DNA of 64,000 bases from Bacteroidales bacterium (GTDB taxonomy: Bacteria > Bacteroidota > Bacteroidia > Bacteroidales > F082), in contig JAFPWT010000012.1 in assembly GCA_017394865.1 (NCBI GenBank), positions 1 to 64,000 of the forward strand, given 5' to 3'. Numbering within the stretch: position 1 is the first letter of the stretch; every line of letters begins with the position of its first letter. The notes beneath the pieces are model-generated. The model was not told the origin of the DNA and searched no databases. It saw only the letters and a list, made by a program, of their open reading frames with translations. Of the stretch, positions 25,229 through 33,938 are shown one piece after another. A program made the position numbers and the translations under genes.

Positions 25229-26323
25229 ATGGAACTCTTTCCCGCCCTTGAAAAGGCTTATACCAAAGAACACAAAAAAGCCGGCGAAGCCCAGGAACTG
25301 GCTTATTTCATCGCTTTTGGCCCCATCATCTTCCAAGTGGGTCGCCTGATGATCAAATTCGGCATCCTGGACATGCTGCGCGACAACGAACAGGGTTTGA
25401 CCCAAGCTGAGATTGCCGAGAAGACAGGCCTCTCACCCTATGCAGTGAAGGTGCTGATGGAAGGCTCGCTCTGCATCGGCCTCGTGCTGGTGAACGCTGA
25501 GACCGACCGCTTCACGATCTCGAAGACCGGCTGGTTCCTGTTGACAGACCCTGCCATCCGAGTCAACATCGACTTCAACCACGATGTCAACTACGAAGGC
25601 TGGTTCCATCTGGAAGAGGCACTCAAAGAAGGCCGTCCCGCTGGACTGGAACACTTCGGCAACTGGCCTACCATCTACGAGGGCCTGTCGCAATTGCCGC
25701 CTGAGGTACAGAAGAGTTGGTTCGGATTCGACCATTTCTACTCCGACCACTCGTTCGACCAAGCCCTTCAAGTGGTGTTCAGCGGAAACACGAAGACGGT
25801 TCTGGACGTGGGTGGCAATACCGGCCGTTGGGCCCTCCGTTGCGTCGACTATAACGACGACGTCAGAGTGACGATCATGGATCTGCCCCAGCAGCTGGAG
25901 ATGATGCGCGCGTTCACAAAAGGCAAGAAAGGCGCCGACCGCATCGACGGCTATGGCATCAATCTGCTCGACGACAGCCAGCCTTTCCCCACCGACAAGC
26001 ATTACGACGTGATCTGGATGAGCCAGTTCCTCGACTGCTTCGGCGAGGAGGAGATCCTGAGCATCGTGTCACGTGCCGCCAAGATCATGGACAAGGACAG
26101 CCGCCTCTGCATCATGGAGACCTTCTGGGATCGCCAACGCTACACCTCGGCCGCCTTTACCCTCACCATGACAAGCCTCTACTTCACCGCCTTGGCCAAC
26201 GGCAACAGCAAGATGTACCACAGCGGCGACATGGCCCAGCTGGTCAGGAAAGCAGGCCTCGAAGTGGAGACCATCCACGACGCCCTCGGCCTTGGACACA
26301 GCATTATGGTTTGTAAAAAATAA
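25229..26323 (+). CDS. SAM-dependent O-methyltransferase (COMT/ASMT-like)
   Basis: A 364-residue class I methyltransferase. It has an N-terminal winged-helix dimerisation domain (LTQAEIAEKTGLSPYAVKVLME, about residues 55-78) and a Rossmann domain with SAM motif TVLDVGGNTGRWALR (about 191). VIWMSQFLDCF and a C-terminal lid helix follow. The architecture matches plant-type small-molecule O-methyltransferases. In an aryl-polyene cluster the likely substrate is the phenolic head group. It starts four bases after KS 1. Confidence 0.85.
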   Translation: MELFPALEKAYTKEHKKAGEAQELAYFIAFGPIIFQVGRLMIKFGILDMLRDNEQGLTQAEIAEKTGLSPYAVKVLMEGSLCIGLVLVNAETDRFTISKTGWFLLTDPAIRVNIDFNHDVNYEGWFHLEEALKEGRPAGLEHFGNWPTIYEGLSQLPPEVQKSWFGFDHFYSDHSFDQALQVVFSGNTKTVLDVGGNTGRWALRCVDYNDDVRVTIMDLPQQLEMMRAFTKGKKGADRIDGYGINLLDDSQPFPTDKHYDVIWMSQFLDCFGEEEILSIVSRAAKIMDKDSRLCIMETFWDRQRYTSAAFTLTMTSLYFTALANGNSKMYHSGDMAQLVRKAGLEVETIHDALGLGHSIMVCKK

Positions 26324-26340
26324 GATCAAATACTATCAAT

Positions 26341-26583
26341 ATGGAAAGACAAGAAATAGAAGAAAAGGTCAGGACATTCCTTATCGACGACCTTGAGATC
26401 GACGAAGAGAAAATCAAACCGGAAGCCCGTCTGAAGGAAGACATCGGCATCGACAGCCTCGATTTTGTTGACATCGTGGTCATCGTCGAAAAGAACTTCG
26501 GCTTCAAGATCAAGACCGAAGAGATGGCCAATGTGAAGACCTTCAACGATTTCTGCGACTACATCGAAAGAAAGACTGCCTGA
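26341..26583 (+). CDS. Acyl carrier protein (free ACP)
   Basis: An 80-residue ACP with four predicted helices. The phosphopantetheine site is Ser39 in DIGIDSLDFVDIV. The acidic helix II (VVIVEKNFGFKI) is typical of type II synthases. It would carry the aryl-polyene intermediates; the second ACP of the cluster is fused to a ketosynthase fragment (29492-30352). Confidence 0.93.
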   Translation: MERQEIEEKVRTFLIDDLEIDEEKIKPEARLKEDIGIDSLDFVDIVVIVEKNFGFKIKTEEMANVKTFNDFCDYIERKTA

Positions 26584-26590
26584 ACCTGGG

Positions 26591-27484
26591 ATGACCGATA
26601 CCTTGCAACATAACGAATGGTCAGGCAAGACTGACGGAATGCCGTGGATGCAGCGCGCACTCATCGTGTTGTTCCGTGTGTTGCCATTGTGGCTGCTCTA
26701 TGGCGTGATGGCCATGGTGGTGCCTTTTTATATGCTTTTCGGCAGGAAAGGCTACAAAGCCATGTACCAGTTCTTCCGCAAGCGTTTCGGTCTGGGACCT
26801 TGGAAGGCGTTCTGGCAGGTCTACGTCAACCACTTCCGTTTCGGTCAAATCATCTTGGACCGTTTCGGGGTGTATGCCGGCAAGAAATACCACTTTGTGA
26901 AGGAAGGGCAGGAGCTGATGGATGAGCTAGAGACCCATCCTGAAGGCTTCATGCTGCTGAGCAGCCATATCGGAAATTACGAGATAGCAGGCTATTCGTT
27001 GAAGCCTAAAAGCAAGAGATTCAATGCTCTGGTGTTTGCTGGCGAGACGGCTACGGTGATGGAGAACCGCCAACGGCTGCTGTCGCAAAACAACATGAGC
27101 ATGATTCTCGTGAAGCCCGATCTCTCGCATCTGTTTGCCCTGAATGCTGCACTCGACAACGGAGAGATTGTGAGCATGCCCGGCGACCGCATCTTCGGTT
27201 CGCAGAAGACAGTTGACTGCCAGTTCTTCGATGCGACGGCGCATTTTCCCATGGGAGGCTTCGCCTTGGCCGTGCAAAAGGAAGTCAAGGTGCTGGCCGT
27301 GTTCGTGATGAAGGAGGGCATGAGGACGTATCACGCCTATGTGCGTTCCGTGGAATGCGATCGGACGCTCAACAAACGCGAACAGATCAAACAGTTGGCG
27401 CAGGCCTTCGCCACACGGCTGGAAGATATCGTGCGTAGCTATCCCACACAGTGGTTCAATTATTTTGATTTTTGGAAACAATGA
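26591..27484 (+). CDS. LpxL/HtrB-type lipid acyltransferase
   Basis: A 297-residue inner-membrane acyltransferase with an N-terminal hydrophobic segment (about residues 20-40) and the HX4E motif SSHIGNYEIAGY (about 119-130) of the LpxL family. SMPGDRIFGSQ matches the second conserved block. Family members transfer acyl chains from ACP to lipid acceptors. Here it may move the polyene from its ACP onto a lipid. Its stop overlaps the next ATG by four bases. Confidence 0.85.
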   Translation: MTDTLQHNEWSGKTDGMPWMQRALIVLFRVLPLWLLYGVMAMVVPFYMLFGRKGYKAMYQFFRKRFGLGPWKAFWQVYVNHFRFGQIILDRFGVYAGKKYHFVKEGQELMDELETHPEGFMLLSSHIGNYEIAGYSLKPKSKRFNALVFAGETATVMENRQRLLSQNNMSMILVKPDLSHLFALNAALDNGEIVSMPGDRIFGSQKTVDCQFFDATAHFPMGGFALAVQKEVKVLAVFVMKEGMRTYHAYVRSVECDRTLNKREQIKQLAQAFATRLEDIVRSYPTQWFNYFDFWKQ

Positions 27485-27918
27485 GAGCGATTAAAGACAT
27501 AGCACTGAAAGAACTGATCCCGCAGCGGCCGCCATTCGTGATGATCGACCGGCTGGTGTCGAGCGATGCGGTTTATTCGGTGACCGAGCTGGAGGTGAGG
27601 CCCGACAACGTGTTTGTCGACAACGGACGTATGACGGCGGCGGGGATGGTGGAAAACATCGCCCAGACCTGCGCGGCCCGTATCGGCTACATCAACCTCA
27701 ACAGCGGACAACCTGTCAAGATCGGCGTCATCGGCTCCATCAGCAACTTGAACTTCGCACGTACGCCAAAAGTTGGCGAACACTTGGTGACGACCATCCA
27801 ACTTCTCGAAGAAGTGTTTCAGGTGACCCTGGTGGAAGCGGTGGTCAAGAGCGGCGACGAGGAGCTGGTCCGGTGCAATATGAAAATCGCCCTGACAGAT
27901 ATTGACTCAAAAGACTGA
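27481..27918 (+). CDS. Hot-dog 3-hydroxyacyl-ACP dehydratase-like protein, ApeP-like, without the catalytic histidine
   Basis: A 145-residue hot-dog protein: LIPQRPPFVMIDRLVS, then NGRMTAAGMVENIAQTCAARIGY. Glu58 (MVENIAQ) matches the acidic residue of FabZ. The segment that normally holds the catalytic HFPGHP histidine reads VFVDNGRMTAAG, with no histidine. The cluster's other hot-dog protein (33561-33938) shows the opposite pattern, which suggests a heterodimer with one composite active site. Start set at the ATG overlapping the previous stop (ATGA) rather than the TTG nine bases upstream. Confidence 0.82.
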   Translation: MRAIKDIALKELIPQRPPFVMIDRLVSSDAVYSVTELEVRPDNVFVDNGRMTAAGMVENIAQTCAARIGYINLNSGQPVKIGVIGSISNLNFARTPKVGEHLVTTIQLLEEVFQVTLVEAVVKSGDEELVRCNMKIALTDIDSKD

Positions 27919-27924
27919 AAAGAA

Positions 27925-28356
27925 ATGGAACATGCAGAATTATCGGTAACCAAGTCGTTCGACATCCGCTTCAGTGAGGTGGACTCGATGGGTGTGGTAT
28001 GGCATGGCCATTACGCCATCTACTTCGAGGACGCCCGCGAAGAGTTCGGCCGAAAGTACGACCTGGAATACCTGATGATGTATGATAAAGGCTTCTTTGA
28101 GCCGATCGTGGAACTCACTTTCAAATATAAACGGCCGCTGATCTATGGCATGAAACCGGAGATCTATATCGTTTATCGTCCCTGCGATGCCGCCAAGATC
28201 ATTTTCGACTATGAGATCCGCGATCCTCAAACCAAGGAGGTCTATGTGACAGGTCATTCCGTACAGATATTCATGGATAAAAACACGCACCAACTGGTGC
28301 TGACTAACCCTGAGTTTTATGAAGAATGGAAAAAAAGATGGGAGGTCGAGGCATGA
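27925..28356 (+). CDS. Acyl-CoA/ACP thioesterase, 4-hydroxybenzoyl-CoA thioesterase family
   Basis: A 143-residue hot-dog thioesterase. The motif VDSMGVVWHGHYAIYFEDARE (about residues 16-36) carries the family's catalytic Asp and the HGHY turn. It could release finished or stalled acyl chains from the ACP or CoA. It lies six bases after the dehydratase gene and overlaps the next ketosynthase by four bases. Confidence 0.88.
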   Translation: MEHAELSVTKSFDIRFSEVDSMGVVWHGHYAIYFEDAREEFGRKYDLEYLMMYDKGFFEPIVELTFKYKRPLIYGMKPEIYIVYRPCDAAKIIFDYEIRDPQTKEVYVTGHSVQIFMDKNTHQLVLTNPEFYEEWKKRWEVEA

Positions 28357-29498
28357 TCGTTAGTATTGCCAATAATATCATCTCGCCTCTGGGCATGAGC
28401 ACCACCGAAAACTATGCGGCGGTGAAGGTCGGCCAGTCGAAGCTGCAACGCTACGAAGGCCGCTGGGGCCTGCCCGAGCCTTTCGTGGCCTCGCTGATCG
28501 ACCGTGAAGGGGTGGAACAGGCTTTCGCCGCGTTGGCCGACAATGCGAAGTACACTTTCTTCGAGAAGATGCTCATCCTCTCGGCATCGAAAGCTATCGC
28601 CGAAGCAGGCATCGACACGTCTTCCGACCGTGTGCTGTTCGTCCTCTCCACCACCAAAGGTAACGTGTTCCTCCTCGACAAGAGGGAGACAGGTTTCCCG
28701 AAGGAGCGGGTGCTGCTGGGCGTCGCCGCACGACAAATAACGGACTTCTTCCATAACCCTAATACGCCGATAGTTATTTCAAATGCCTGTATATCAGGCG
28801 TCTGTGCACAGATTGAGGCACTTCGTAACTTGGAAAGCGGTACCTTTGACTACGTGGTGGTGATGGGCTGCGACGTGCAGTCGGCTTTCATCGTGTCGGG
28901 CTTCCAGTCGTTCAAAGCCTTGTCGGCAGAGCCCTGCAAGCCTTTCGATGCCAACCGCTGTGGCCTGAACCTAGGTGATGCAGCGGCGACCATCGTTTAC
29001 ACTCGCAAAGAAACGGCGGCTCCCGAAGAATGGGTGGCCTGCCGTGGCGCCATCCGCAACGATGCCAACCACATCAGCGGTCCGTCGCGTACCGGTGAAG
29101 GCAGTTACAGAGCACTGAAGGCTGTGCTGGGCGACATGGATCCCGAACGCATCGCCTTCATTAATGCGCATGGGACCGCCACCTTATATAATGATGAGAT
29201 GGAGTCGGTGGCCATCGAAAGGGCAGGACTGGCACATGTGCCGGTGAACGGACTGAAAGGCTACTATGGTCACACCATGGGTGCGGCCGGCGTGCTGGAG
29301 ACCATCCTTTCCATGAAAGCCATCGACGATCGTAATATATTGGCTACCAGAGGCTACGAGACCATGGGCGTCACCCATCCTCTGGTGGTGTCAAACCAAA
29401 ACCAAGCCACCGAAAAACGGGCATTCATCAAACTGCTATCGGGTTTCGGCGGCTGCAACGCAGCCCTACTGATGGCGAAAGGAGGTGAGCTATGCTGA
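28353..29498 (+). CDS. Beta-ketoacyl-ACP synthase (KS 2)
   Basis: A 381-residue ketosynthase with Cys146 (SNACISGVCAQ), His273 (INAHGTATLYNDE) and His307 (YYGHTMGAAG). The C-terminal LLSGFGGCNAALLM is a variant of the usual NSFGFGGTN. Start chosen at the ATG (28353) that overlaps the thioesterase stop, giving MIVSIANNIISPLG; an in-frame ATG 27 bases upstream would lie deep in the previous gene. This atypical KS may be the starter-condensing or chain-terminating enzyme of the cluster. Confidence 0.9.
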   Translation: MIVSIANNIISPLGMSTTENYAAVKVGQSKLQRYEGRWGLPEPFVASLIDREGVEQAFAALADNAKYTFFEKMLILSASKAIAEAGIDTSSDRVLFVLSTTKGNVFLLDKRETGFPKERVLLGVAARQITDFFHNPNTPIVISNACISGVCAQIEALRNLESGTFDYVVVMGCDVQSAFIVSGFQSFKALSAEPCKPFDANRCGLNLGDAAATIVYTRKETAAPEEWVACRGAIRNDANHISGPSRTGEGSYRALKAVLGDMDPERIAFINAHGTATLYNDEMESVAIERAGLAHVPVNGLKGYYGHTMGAAGVLETILSMKAIDDRNILATRGYETMGVTHPLVVSNQNQATEKRAFIKLLSGFGGCNAALLMAKGGELC

Positions 29499-30352
29499 AG
29501 GTCTACATTAACCCCGAGACAGTGACCGTCAACGGTCAGATGCTGGAGCATCAGGAGAAGGGATCAGCCCTCCTGACGGAGCTCTACCGCAAACATGTCG
29601 GCAACTACCCGAAGTTTTTCAAGATGGATACCCTGAGCAAGTTGGGCTTTGTGGCCTCTGAACTGCTGCTGCAGGCTGAGGGAGCGCCTCGTTTTGAGCC
29701 TCGTGAGGATCGTGCCGTGGTGTTCTTCAACCGCTGCGCCTCGCTGCAGGCCGACACCAATTACCAGGCCACCATCCAGGATCCGGAGAACTTCTTCCCC
29801 AGCCCCGCAGCTTTCGTCTACACTCTGCCTAACATCGTGACTGGCGAAATCGCCATCCGGAACAAATACTACGGCGAGACTTCTTTCCTGGTCCTGCCCG
29901 CGTGTGACATGCAACTCATGGCACGGCAGTTGCAGAACGTCTTCCTCGACCCGATGACCACCAGCGTCCTCGGCGGCTGGCTCGACTGTGCCGACGAAAA
30001 CCATTTCGAAGCAGAGCTTTTCCTGTTCGAGAAGTCACCTGCCTCAACAAACCAACTGAGCAATCGAATAACTGAACAACTTAAAAATAAAAAAATGGAC
30101 GAACTGATTTACACCTTAAAACAGCAGATTATCGAGGCATTGAACCTCGAAGACATGAAACCCGAAGACATTGACGAGAATGCCTCTCTGTTTGGCGAAG
30201 GCCTCGGCCTCGACTCCATCGATGCGCTGGAGCTTATCGTGCTCATGGAAAAGAACTACGGCATCAAGCTGCAAGATCCCTCGCAAGGCAAGGAGATCTT
30301 CAAGTCGGTGGCCGTGATGGCAGATTACATTCAGAAGAACAGGACGAAATAA
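29492..30352 (+). CDS. Ketosynthase N-terminal-like fragment fused to an acyl carrier protein
   Basis: A 286-residue protein in two parts. Residues 1 to about 185 look like the N-terminal half of a ketosynthase (FVYTLPNIVTGEIAIRNKYYGE, LPACDMQLMARQL). Both catalytic histidines and a proper nucleophile elbow are missing, so it is probably non-catalytic. Residues 202-286 are a complete ACP with Ser242 (GLGLDSIDALE). The join (residues 186-201, NQLSNRITEQLKNKK-like) is encoded by an A/C-rich, repeat-like stretch. An ATG at 30095 with a typical A-rich leader could start a free ACP. So either a fusion or two products from one frame. Overlaps KS 2 by seven bases. Confidence 0.82.
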   Translation: MLKVYINPETVTVNGQMLEHQEKGSALLTELYRKHVGNYPKFFKMDTLSKLGFVASELLLQAEGAPRFEPREDRAVVFFNRCASLQADTNYQATIQDPENFFPSPAAFVYTLPNIVTGEIAIRNKYYGETSFLVLPACDMQLMARQLQNVFLDPMTTSVLGGWLDCADENHFEAELFLFEKSPASTNQLSNRITEQLKNKKMDELIYTLKQQIIEALNLEDMKPEDIDENASLFGEGLGLDSIDALELIVLMEKNYGIKLQDPSQGKEIFKSVAVMADYIQKNRTK

Positions 30353-31549
30353 ATGATCAGCCCGGTATACATAACAGGCACCGGCGTTGTATCGGCCATT
30401 GGTCTTGGCAAGGAGGCCACCCTGGAGGCTTTGCTGGGCAACCGTTCTGGCGTGGGTCAGCTGAAATACCTGAAGACGGAGCACAAAGAGTTTCCCGTTG
30501 GTGAGGTGAAGCTGACCGATGCGGAGATGCGTGCCCTTTTGGGCATCCCCCAGGACGCGGTCACCACACGTACCGCGTTGATGGGTATGCTGGCCTTGGG
30601 TGAAGCTCTCGACGAAGCCCGTCTGACCCCGGATCTCTTGCCCAAGGTGGGATTCATCTCGGGCACCACGGTGGGTGGTATGGACATGAGCGAGCAGTTT
30701 TATCTCGACTATCTCCACGGTGACGCGCACAAGGAATACATCTCTGTGTATGACTGCGGCAGCTGTTCCGAGATGACGGCAGTCCACTTCGGCAAGTTTG
30801 CGTTCGCCACCACGCTGGCCACGGCCTGCTCGTCGGCGGCTAACGCGGTCATCCAAGGCGCCAACATGATCCGTTGCGGCGAAGCCGACATCGTGGTGGT
30901 AGGCGGCAGCGAGTGCATCACCAAGTTCCACCTTAACGGGTTCAACTCGTTGATGATCCTCGACACCAAGCCTTGCCGGCCTTTCGATGCCACTCGCAGC
31001 GGCTTGAACCTCGGCGAGGGTGCGGCCTATCTGGTGCTCGAGTCAGCCGAAAGCGCCAAACGGCGTGGCGTGGCGCCTCAAGCATTGCTCTCAGGTTACG
31101 GCAATGCTTGCGATGCCTTCCATCAAACGGCCTCGTCGCCCGACGGCGAAGGCGCCTATCGCGCCATGAAGGAGGCCTTGGATCTGGCTGGACTGAAGCC
31201 TGGCGACATCGACTACATCAACGCACATGGCACAGGGACACCCAACAATGACGTCAGCGAGAGCCAAGCCATGATACGCCTCTTCGGCGAACAGGTGCCG
31301 CCCGTGTCGTCGACAAAGCCTTTCACTGGTCATACCACCAGCGCCTCAGGATCCATCGAAGCCGTGTTCTGCATCCTAGCCTTGCAGCATAGCTTCCTGC
31401 CCGTGAACCTCAACTGGTCGCAACCGATGGACAACGGCATCGTGCCCGTGTCCAAGCCTGAAAAGAAATCGCTGAACCACGTCCTCTGCAACGCCTTCGG
31501 TTTTGGAGGCAACGACTCATCCTTATTACTCTCAAAACCGGACAGATGA
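30353..31549 (+). CDS. Beta-ketoacyl-ACP synthase (KS 3)
   Basis: A 398-residue FabF-like enzyme with Cys159 (LATACSSAANAV), His292 (INAHGTGTPNND) and His327 (FTGHTTSASGS), and C-terminal NAFGFGGNDSSLLL. It is immediately followed, with a four-base overlap, by a degenerate ketosynthase lacking the triad. This is the arrangement of KS and chain-length-factor pairs in type II polyketide systems, so this is the best candidate for the extending KS (ApeO role). Confidence 0.93.
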   Translation: MISPVYITGTGVVSAIGLGKEATLEALLGNRSGVGQLKYLKTEHKEFPVGEVKLTDAEMRALLGIPQDAVTTRTALMGMLALGEALDEARLTPDLLPKVGFISGTTVGGMDMSEQFYLDYLHGDAHKEYISVYDCGSCSEMTAVHFGKFAFATTLATACSSAANAVIQGANMIRCGEADIVVVGGSECITKFHLNGFNSLMILDTKPCRPFDATRSGLNLGEGAAYLVLESAESAKRRGVAPQALLSGYGNACDAFHQTASSPDGEGAYRAMKEALDLAGLKPGDIDYINAHGTGTPNNDVSESQAMIRLFGEQVPPVSSTKPFTGHTTSASGSIEAVFCILALQHSFLPVNLNWSQPMDNGIVPVSKPEKKSLNHVLCNAFGFGGNDSSLLLSKPDR

Positions 31550-32580
31550 TGAAGAATAACAATATTTACGTACTGTCGGCGAAACAGATCTCCATGCAGC
31601 AACCGCTGAGTGAGGAATGGATGCAGAACCCCGTTCTGTACGACGTTCCTTTCTCCCGCTCCATCGACCCGAGCTTCAAAGAGTATGTCTCACCCATCGA
31701 GGCTCGCCGCATGGGACGCATCCTGAAACGCGCCCTGGCCACCTCAAAGGAAGCCCTCAAAACGGCCGGCCGCGAGACCGTCGACGCCATCGTCACAGGA
31801 ACAGGTTTTGGCTGCATCGAGAACACGGAGTTCTTCCTCGACGCTCTCTCCAACGATGGCGAACAACTGCTGAAACCCACCTATTTCATGCAGTCGACGC
31901 ATAACACCATCAGCTCGCTGGTGGCCATCCAGACCAAGAACTACAGCTACAATGCCACGTATGCACACAAGGGTATCTCGTTCGAGAGCGCCCTGCACGA
32001 TGCTTGGCTACAGTTCCAACTGGAGAAGATCAAGTCGGCTTTGGTGGGCTGCCACGACGAGATGACGGAGACCTTCTATCAGATCATGAAGAAAGGTGGC
32101 GTGATGGGACAGGATGACGAACGCTGCGGCGAAGTGGCTGTCTCCGTTGTGCTCTCTACCAATAGCGAAGCGCAGCCGTTGTGCCGTCTCACGGGACTGA
32201 AGATCATGCATCAGCCTGCCATGGGTGACTTGAACGATGCCGTCGTCGCCATGCTGCAATCAGCAGGCCGTAGCCTCGACGAGGTTGACTACATCCTCAC
32301 TGGCATCAGCGGCAACCATCAGAACGACGAAGCCTATCTGGCTGAGACGAAAGCCCTTTTCGGCGATAAGCCTTTACTGAAATACAAGCATCTCTTCGGT
32401 GAGAACTTCACCGCATCAGGTCTGGGTTTCTATGTGGCCGCGCAATGCCTTAATGCAGGCAAGGTGCCGACACACCTCTTCGTCAATGCGAACGAGGCCA
32501 CCGACAAACGACCGAAATGCATCCTGCTGTTCAACCGCTCCGACGGGAAAGACTATACACTCACTTTAATGGAATCGTAA
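31546..32580 (+). CDS. Degenerate ketosynthase, chain-length-factor-like
   Basis: A 344-residue thiolase-fold protein. The alignable segment (QSTHNTISSLVAIQTKNYSY, then NATYAHKGISFESAL) has no Cys at the nucleophile position. The two histidine blocks read GISGNHQNDE and KHLFGENFTASG. It cannot condense on its own and probably dimerises with KS 3 to set chain length (ApeC role). Its ATG overlaps the KS 3 stop. Confidence 0.85.
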   Translation: MMKNNNIYVLSAKQISMQQPLSEEWMQNPVLYDVPFSRSIDPSFKEYVSPIEARRMGRILKRALATSKEALKTAGRETVDAIVTGTGFGCIENTEFFLDALSNDGEQLLKPTYFMQSTHNTISSLVAIQTKNYSYNATYAHKGISFESALHDAWLQFQLEKIKSALVGCHDEMTETFYQIMKKGGVMGQDDERCGEVAVSVVLSTNSEAQPLCRLTGLKIMHQPAMGDLNDAVVAMLQSAGRSLDEVDYILTGISGNHQNDEAYLAETKALFGDKPLLKYKHLFGENFTASGLGFYVAAQCLNAGKVPTHLFVNANEATDKRPKCILLFNRSDGKDYTLTLMES

Positions 32581-32585
32581 ACGTT

Positions 32586-32951
32586 ATGTGGATATATATC
32601 ATTTTAGTAGTGTTCCAAGCCTTGTTTCTTGCAAGCGGTCAGGCGATGTTCAAGAAGTTCGTCGAGTTGCTTGGAGAGAAGGGCTGGGAATTCAATAACC
32701 TCTATCATACAACGGTCACCAATTGGTGGGTGCTAACATTAATGGTTCTGTTTTTTGGATTATCCTTCGTTCTTTGGGCCTACGTGCTGAAGAAAATGGA
32801 TTTCAGTCAGGCCTACCCGCTGTCGAGCCTTAGCTTTATCTTTGGCATGTTTTTGGCTTATTTCATGTTCCCGGCGGAAGTCATTTCGCTGAACCGATGG
32901 ATCGGAGTGGTCCTCATCGTCATAGGTTGTGTATTAATAGGTATGAAATAA
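32586..32951 (+). CDS. Small four-helix membrane protein, SMR/EamA (ArnE)-like
   Basis: A 121-residue integral membrane protein with four hydrophobic helices (IILVVFQALFLASGQAMF, WWVLTLMVLFFGLSFVLW, YPLSSLSFIFGMFLAYFMF, WIGVVLIVIGCVLIGM). The AYPLSSLSFIF block recalls small multidrug resistance and ArnE/ArnF lipid flippase subunits. In this cluster it might flip a lipid-linked intermediate. Start at ATG 32586, six bases after the previous stop. Its stop overlaps lolA-like by one base (TAATG). Confidence 0.75.
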   Translation: MWIYIILVVFQALFLASGQAMFKKFVELLGEKGWEFNNLYHTTVTNWWVLTLMVLFFGLSFVLWAYVLKKMDFSQAYPLSSLSFIFGMFLAYFMFPAEVISLNRWIGVVLIVIGCVLIGMK

Positions 32952-33574
32952 TGAAAAGAACAACGTTGTTGCTGATCCTCGTCGTGCTCTGCCTGGGTGC
33001 CAAGGCCCAGGAAGCCGCTCCGTTGTCGGAGACGGAAGCCCAAAAAGTGACGGCTGCCTTGACGGAGACGGCTACTGCGATGCAAAACCTCCAGTGCCGC
33101 TTTGTACAGCAAAAAACCTCTTCCATGTTGGCTGAGCCGACCGTTTCGGAGGGTGTGATGGCTTACGCTGCCCCCGACAAACTGCGCTGGGAATACACTG
33201 CTCCATATCCCTTCGCCCTGCTGGTGGAAGGCGAACAGATCGTAAAGGTGACCGACGGGAAAACGGAAAAACTCGACGGCAAGTCGGGACGCATGTACCA
33301 AGGCATGGTGGATCTCATCATGGGCAGCGCTTCAGGTAAGCAACTGTTCGATGCGTCGGTGTTCGACGTTACCCTTTATGACGATGAGCTGTACTGGAAG
33401 GCCGAGATGACGCCGAAACGCCGCGACATGAAACGGATGTTCAAACAGCTGGTGTTCCGCTTCGACAAAAAGACCAACACAATTAACAGCGTGGAGTTCA
33501 TCGAATCCGGTGGCGATGTCACCTCAATCCAATTCAAGGATCTTAAAATCAACAGTAACGATGGGCTATTTTGA
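32951..33574 (+). CDS. LolA-like periplasmic lipoprotein/lipid carrier
   Basis: A 207-residue protein with a signal peptide ending GAKAQ at about 20. The core reads NLQCRFVQQKTSS, GVMAYAAPDKLRWEYTAPYPF and GSASGKQLFDASVFD, as in LolA-type half-barrels. Aryl-polyene and flexirubin clusters usually include such a gene, and it may carry the polyene lipid across the periplasm. It overlaps the next gene by 14 bases. Confidence 0.85.
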   Translation: MKRTTLLLILVVLCLGAKAQEAAPLSETEAQKVTAALTETATAMQNLQCRFVQQKTSSMLAEPTVSEGVMAYAAPDKLRWEYTAPYPFALLVEGEQIVKVTDGKTEKLDGKSGRMYQGMVDLIMGSASGKQLFDASVFDVTLYDDELYWKAEMTPKRRDMKRMFKQLVFRFDKKTNTINSVEFIESGGDVTSIQFKDLKINSNDGLF

Positions 33575-33938
33575 CGATCTTTTTACCATAAAAGGGATGG
33601 AAGAAACCGAAAGCGGTTTTGTGGTGCAACTGCAATGTAATCCTTTGCATCCGGTGTACCAAGCGCATTTTCCAGGCAACCCCATCACGCCAGGTGCCTG
33701 CCTGCTGCAAATCGCTGGCATGTTGCTCCAGCATAAAATGGATCGCCCGCTCTATTTGAAATCTTCGAAAAGCATCAAATACCTCAACGTGCTGATCCCT
33801 GCCGAAGGGAAAACAGTGCGTTACACTTTCTCCAATATCACCGAAACCGAGGATGGGTGCAAGGCACAAGTCGTCATCGCCGATGAGGCCTCGGTGTATT
33901 CCAAAATGTCATTGTCGTTCAGTTATGAGCCCGTCTGA
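33561..33938 (+). CDS. Hot-dog dehydratase-like protein, ApeI-like, with Gln in place of the catalytic Glu
   Basis: A 125-residue FabA/FabZ-type hot-dog protein. His36 in the HFPGNPITPGACLLQIAG motif is retained, but the position of the catalytic Glu, 14 residues later, is Gln50. The companion protein at 27481-27918 has the Glu but not the His. Since hot-dog active sites form across the dimer interface, the pair may function together. Start at ATG 33561 within the end of the lolA-like gene. Confidence 0.82.
   Translation: MGYFDDLFTIKGMEETESGFVVQLQCNPLHPVYQAHFPGNPITPGACLLQIAGMLLQHKMDRPLYLKSSKSIKYLNVLIPAEGKTVRYTFSNITETEDGCKAQVVIADEASVYSKMSLSFSYEPV

Noticed and set aside
28326..30352. KS 2 and the KS fragment as one frameshifted ketosynthase
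   Set aside because: KS 2 is complete with all three catalytic residues, and the fragment begins with its own ATG overlapping by seven bases; similar fragments are known as separate genes in such clusters.
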